Positions 62,663-64,000 of a DNA stretch of 64,000 nucleotides are shown here, in pieces. The notes beneath the pieces are model-generated. The model had not been told where the DNA came from and ran no database searches. It saw only the letters and a list, made by a program, of their open reading frames with translations. The number at the start of each line of letters is the position of its first letter. The stretch's first letter is position 1. Source of the DNA: Kushneria aurantia DSM 21353 (lineage in GTDB: Bacteria > Pseudomonadota > Gammaproteobacteria > Pseudomonadales > Halomonadaceae); NCBI RefSeq assembly GCF_000382245.1, contig NZ_KB907870.1:1-64000 (forward strand). The letters run 5' to 3'. The position numbers and the translations under genes were made by a program.

Positions 62663-64000
62663 ATGAGCAACTTTACCCCCGGTCAGCGCTATATCAGCGA
62701 CGGTGAAATCGAACTGGGACTCGGCACCATCCTGCAAAGCGATGCGCGCAGCGTCACTGTCCTCTTTCCCGCCAGCGACGACACCCGAACCTACAGCCTG
62801 CGCGACGCGCCGCTGACCCGTGTGATCTTCGGTCGCGGCGACCGCATCGAAACCGACGACGGCATGCTGTTGCGGGTCAACGAAGTGCGCGAAGAGCAGG
62901 GGCGACTCACCTACCTCGGCGAGGATGACAACGGCTCTCGCGAGCTGCCCGAAGCGCGTATCAGCGACCACATGCAGTTCCACCAGGCGCGCGACCGCCT
63001 GCTCACCGGCCAGATCGATCGCAATGACGCCTTCAATCTGCGCTATCGCAGCCTGCAACATCTGGCACGGGTCGAACGCCACCCCGCCTTCGGCCTGAGC
63101 GGGCCGCGCATCGACCTGATTCCCCACCAGCTTCAGATCGCCGACGAGGTCGCCTCGCGCCGGCTGCCGCGGGTGCTGCTGGCCGACGAGGTGGGGCTGG
63201 GCAAGACCATCGAGGCGGGACTGATTCTCCACCGCCTGCTGCTCGCCGGTCGCGTCAGCCGGGCGCTGATACTGGTACCCGACAGCCTCACCCACCAGTG
63301 GCTGGTGGAGCTTTTGCGCCGCTTCGCCATCGAGGTGACGCTGCTTGACGAAGCGCAGAGCCGCGAGCACGGCGACGCTCCCTTCGAGGCCGCCCAGTTG
63401 GTACTGGCCAGCCAGCAGTGGCTGTTCGCCGACGAGACGCGCAGCGCTCAGGCCTGCGCCACTGACTGGGACCTACTGATCGTCGACGAGGCGCAGCACC
63501 TGGCGTGGTCACCGGAAAGTGGCGGCGATGCCGGCTATCGCTGCGTCGCAACACTGGCCGCCCGTACCGACAGCGTGCTGCTGCTCAGCGCCACCCCGGA
63601 ACAGACCGGCGACACCAGCCACTTTGCCCGCCTGCGGCTGCTCGACCCGCAGCGCTATCACGATCTCGAGGTATTTCGCGCCGAGCAGCAGGGCCAGGTG
63701 GCGCTGGCCGAGGCCGTCGAGGCGATCAACGCACTGCCCGAGCCGGCGGCACGAACGCGCATCGCCGCTATCGTCACCCAGGATGGCGAAGCGCAGTCGC
63801 TGCTGGCACGCCTCGATGATGATGCTCATGACAGCGCGGCGCGCGAAAGCCTGCGTCGGCTGCTGCTGGATCGCTATGGCGTGGGGCGAGTGATGTTTCG
63901 CAACAGCCGCCGCCACGTCAGCGGTTTTCCGGCGCGCCGGCTGCACATTGCCGAACTGGATAACCCCGCGCAGTACCGCCGGGTCGAACAGCGCATCGCC
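62663..64000 (+). CDS. rapA: RNA polymerase-associated ATPase RapA (HepA), 5' part
   Basis: The first 446 codons of a Swi2/Snf2 ATPase that recycles RNA polymerase after transcription; the gene runs off the right edge. The protein begins MSNFTPGQRYISDGEIELGLG, the standard RapA start, then two Tudor-like N-terminal domains (about 1-110), and the ATPase core: motif I LADEVGLGKT (about 172-181), motif II DEAQH (about 275-279), motif III LLSATPEQ. ATG at 62663 follows GAGG at 5 nt. E. coli RapA has 968 residues, so slightly under half is here. Confidence 0.95.
   Translation, partial: MSNFTPGQRYISDGEIELGLGTILQSDARSVTVLFPASDDTRTYSLRDAPLTRVIFGRGDRIETDDGMLLRVNEVREEQGRLTYLGEDDNGSRELPEARISDHMQFHQARDRLLTGQIDRNDAFNLRYRSLQHLARVERHPAFGLSGPRIDLIPHQLQIADEVASRRLPRVLLADEVGLGKTIEAGLILHRLLLAGRVSRALILVPDSLTHQWLVELLRRFAIEVTLLDEAQSREHGDAPFEAAQLVLASQQWLFADETRSAQACATDWDLLIVDEAQHLAWSPESGGDAGYRCVATLAARTDSVLLLSATPEQTGDTSHFARLRLLDPQRYHDLEVFRAEQQGQVALAEAVEAINALPEPAARTRIAAIVTQDGEAQSLLARLDDDAHDSAARESLRRLLLDRYGVGRVMFRNSRRHVSGFPARRLHIAELDNPAQYRRVEQRIA

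Overview
This 64 kb window is a chromosomal segment of a GC-rich gammaproteobacterium. The gene content (three TRAP transport systems, a BCCT osmolyte carrier, a cyanide-insensitive bd-type oxidase, RapA, CvfB, YaaA, Tas, DUF3750 and DUF1850 proteins) fits the halophilic Halomonadaceae (Halomonas, Salinicola, Chromohalobacter and relatives). The family assignment is inferred from gene content and was not tested by a database search.

Layout. 1-2600: cioAB oxidase operon with a terminator, behind which a group IIC-type intron begins and runs off the left edge. 2922-9666: housekeeping genes (DUF3750, cnoX, a PatB/MalY C-S lyase, an HNH-like protein, ybaK, DUF501, a LOG lysine-decarboxylase-like enzyme, a quinone oxidoreductase). 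9743-11151: a HigBA-like toxin-antitoxin pair, a second short group IIC intron remnant, and a Sel1 protein. 11444-15564: tas, yaaA, a Tim44-domain protein, a lipoprotein and a YiiX-like hydrolase. 15536-23347: D-galactonate catabolic operon (GntR regulator, two paralogous DctP binding proteins, DctQM, DgoD, DgoA, DgoK). 23653-30554: DctB/DctD two-component system followed by a TAXI-type TRAP system whose upstream region has all the parts of a sigma-54 promoter. 30818-41215: class V aminotransferase, a membrane protein with purEK, an extensin-like protein, BCCT carrier, crcB, cvfB and malic enzyme. 41278-47942: a visibly AT-richer pentose ABC-transport and catabolism operon (DeoR, RbsA/C/B-like, AraD, AraB). 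48285-53411: a P-loop kinase, transaldolase, a YbiO-like MscS channel, zinc-free L31 and a small membrane protein. 53646-58626: a luciferase-like oxidoreductase and a second TAXI TRAP operon whose leader carries a MITE-like element. 58958-64000: alpha/beta hydrolase, cardiolipin-synthase-like enzyme, small membrane and thioredoxin-like proteins, and the 5' part of rapA.

How the genes work together. The galactonate operon reads as a complete route from periplasmic capture to pyruvate plus glyceraldehyde-3-phosphate, probably controlled by its own GntR protein at a perfect 17-bp palindrome. The DctB/DctD pair very likely controls the adjacent TAXI transporter: two tandem dyads, a perfect IHF consensus and a -24/-12 element lie in order upstream of it. 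The pentose operon has kinase and epimerase but no isomerase. Malic enzyme, transaldolase and the sugar acid routes feed central metabolism. BCCT and MscS-type proteins fit a life with osmotic change.
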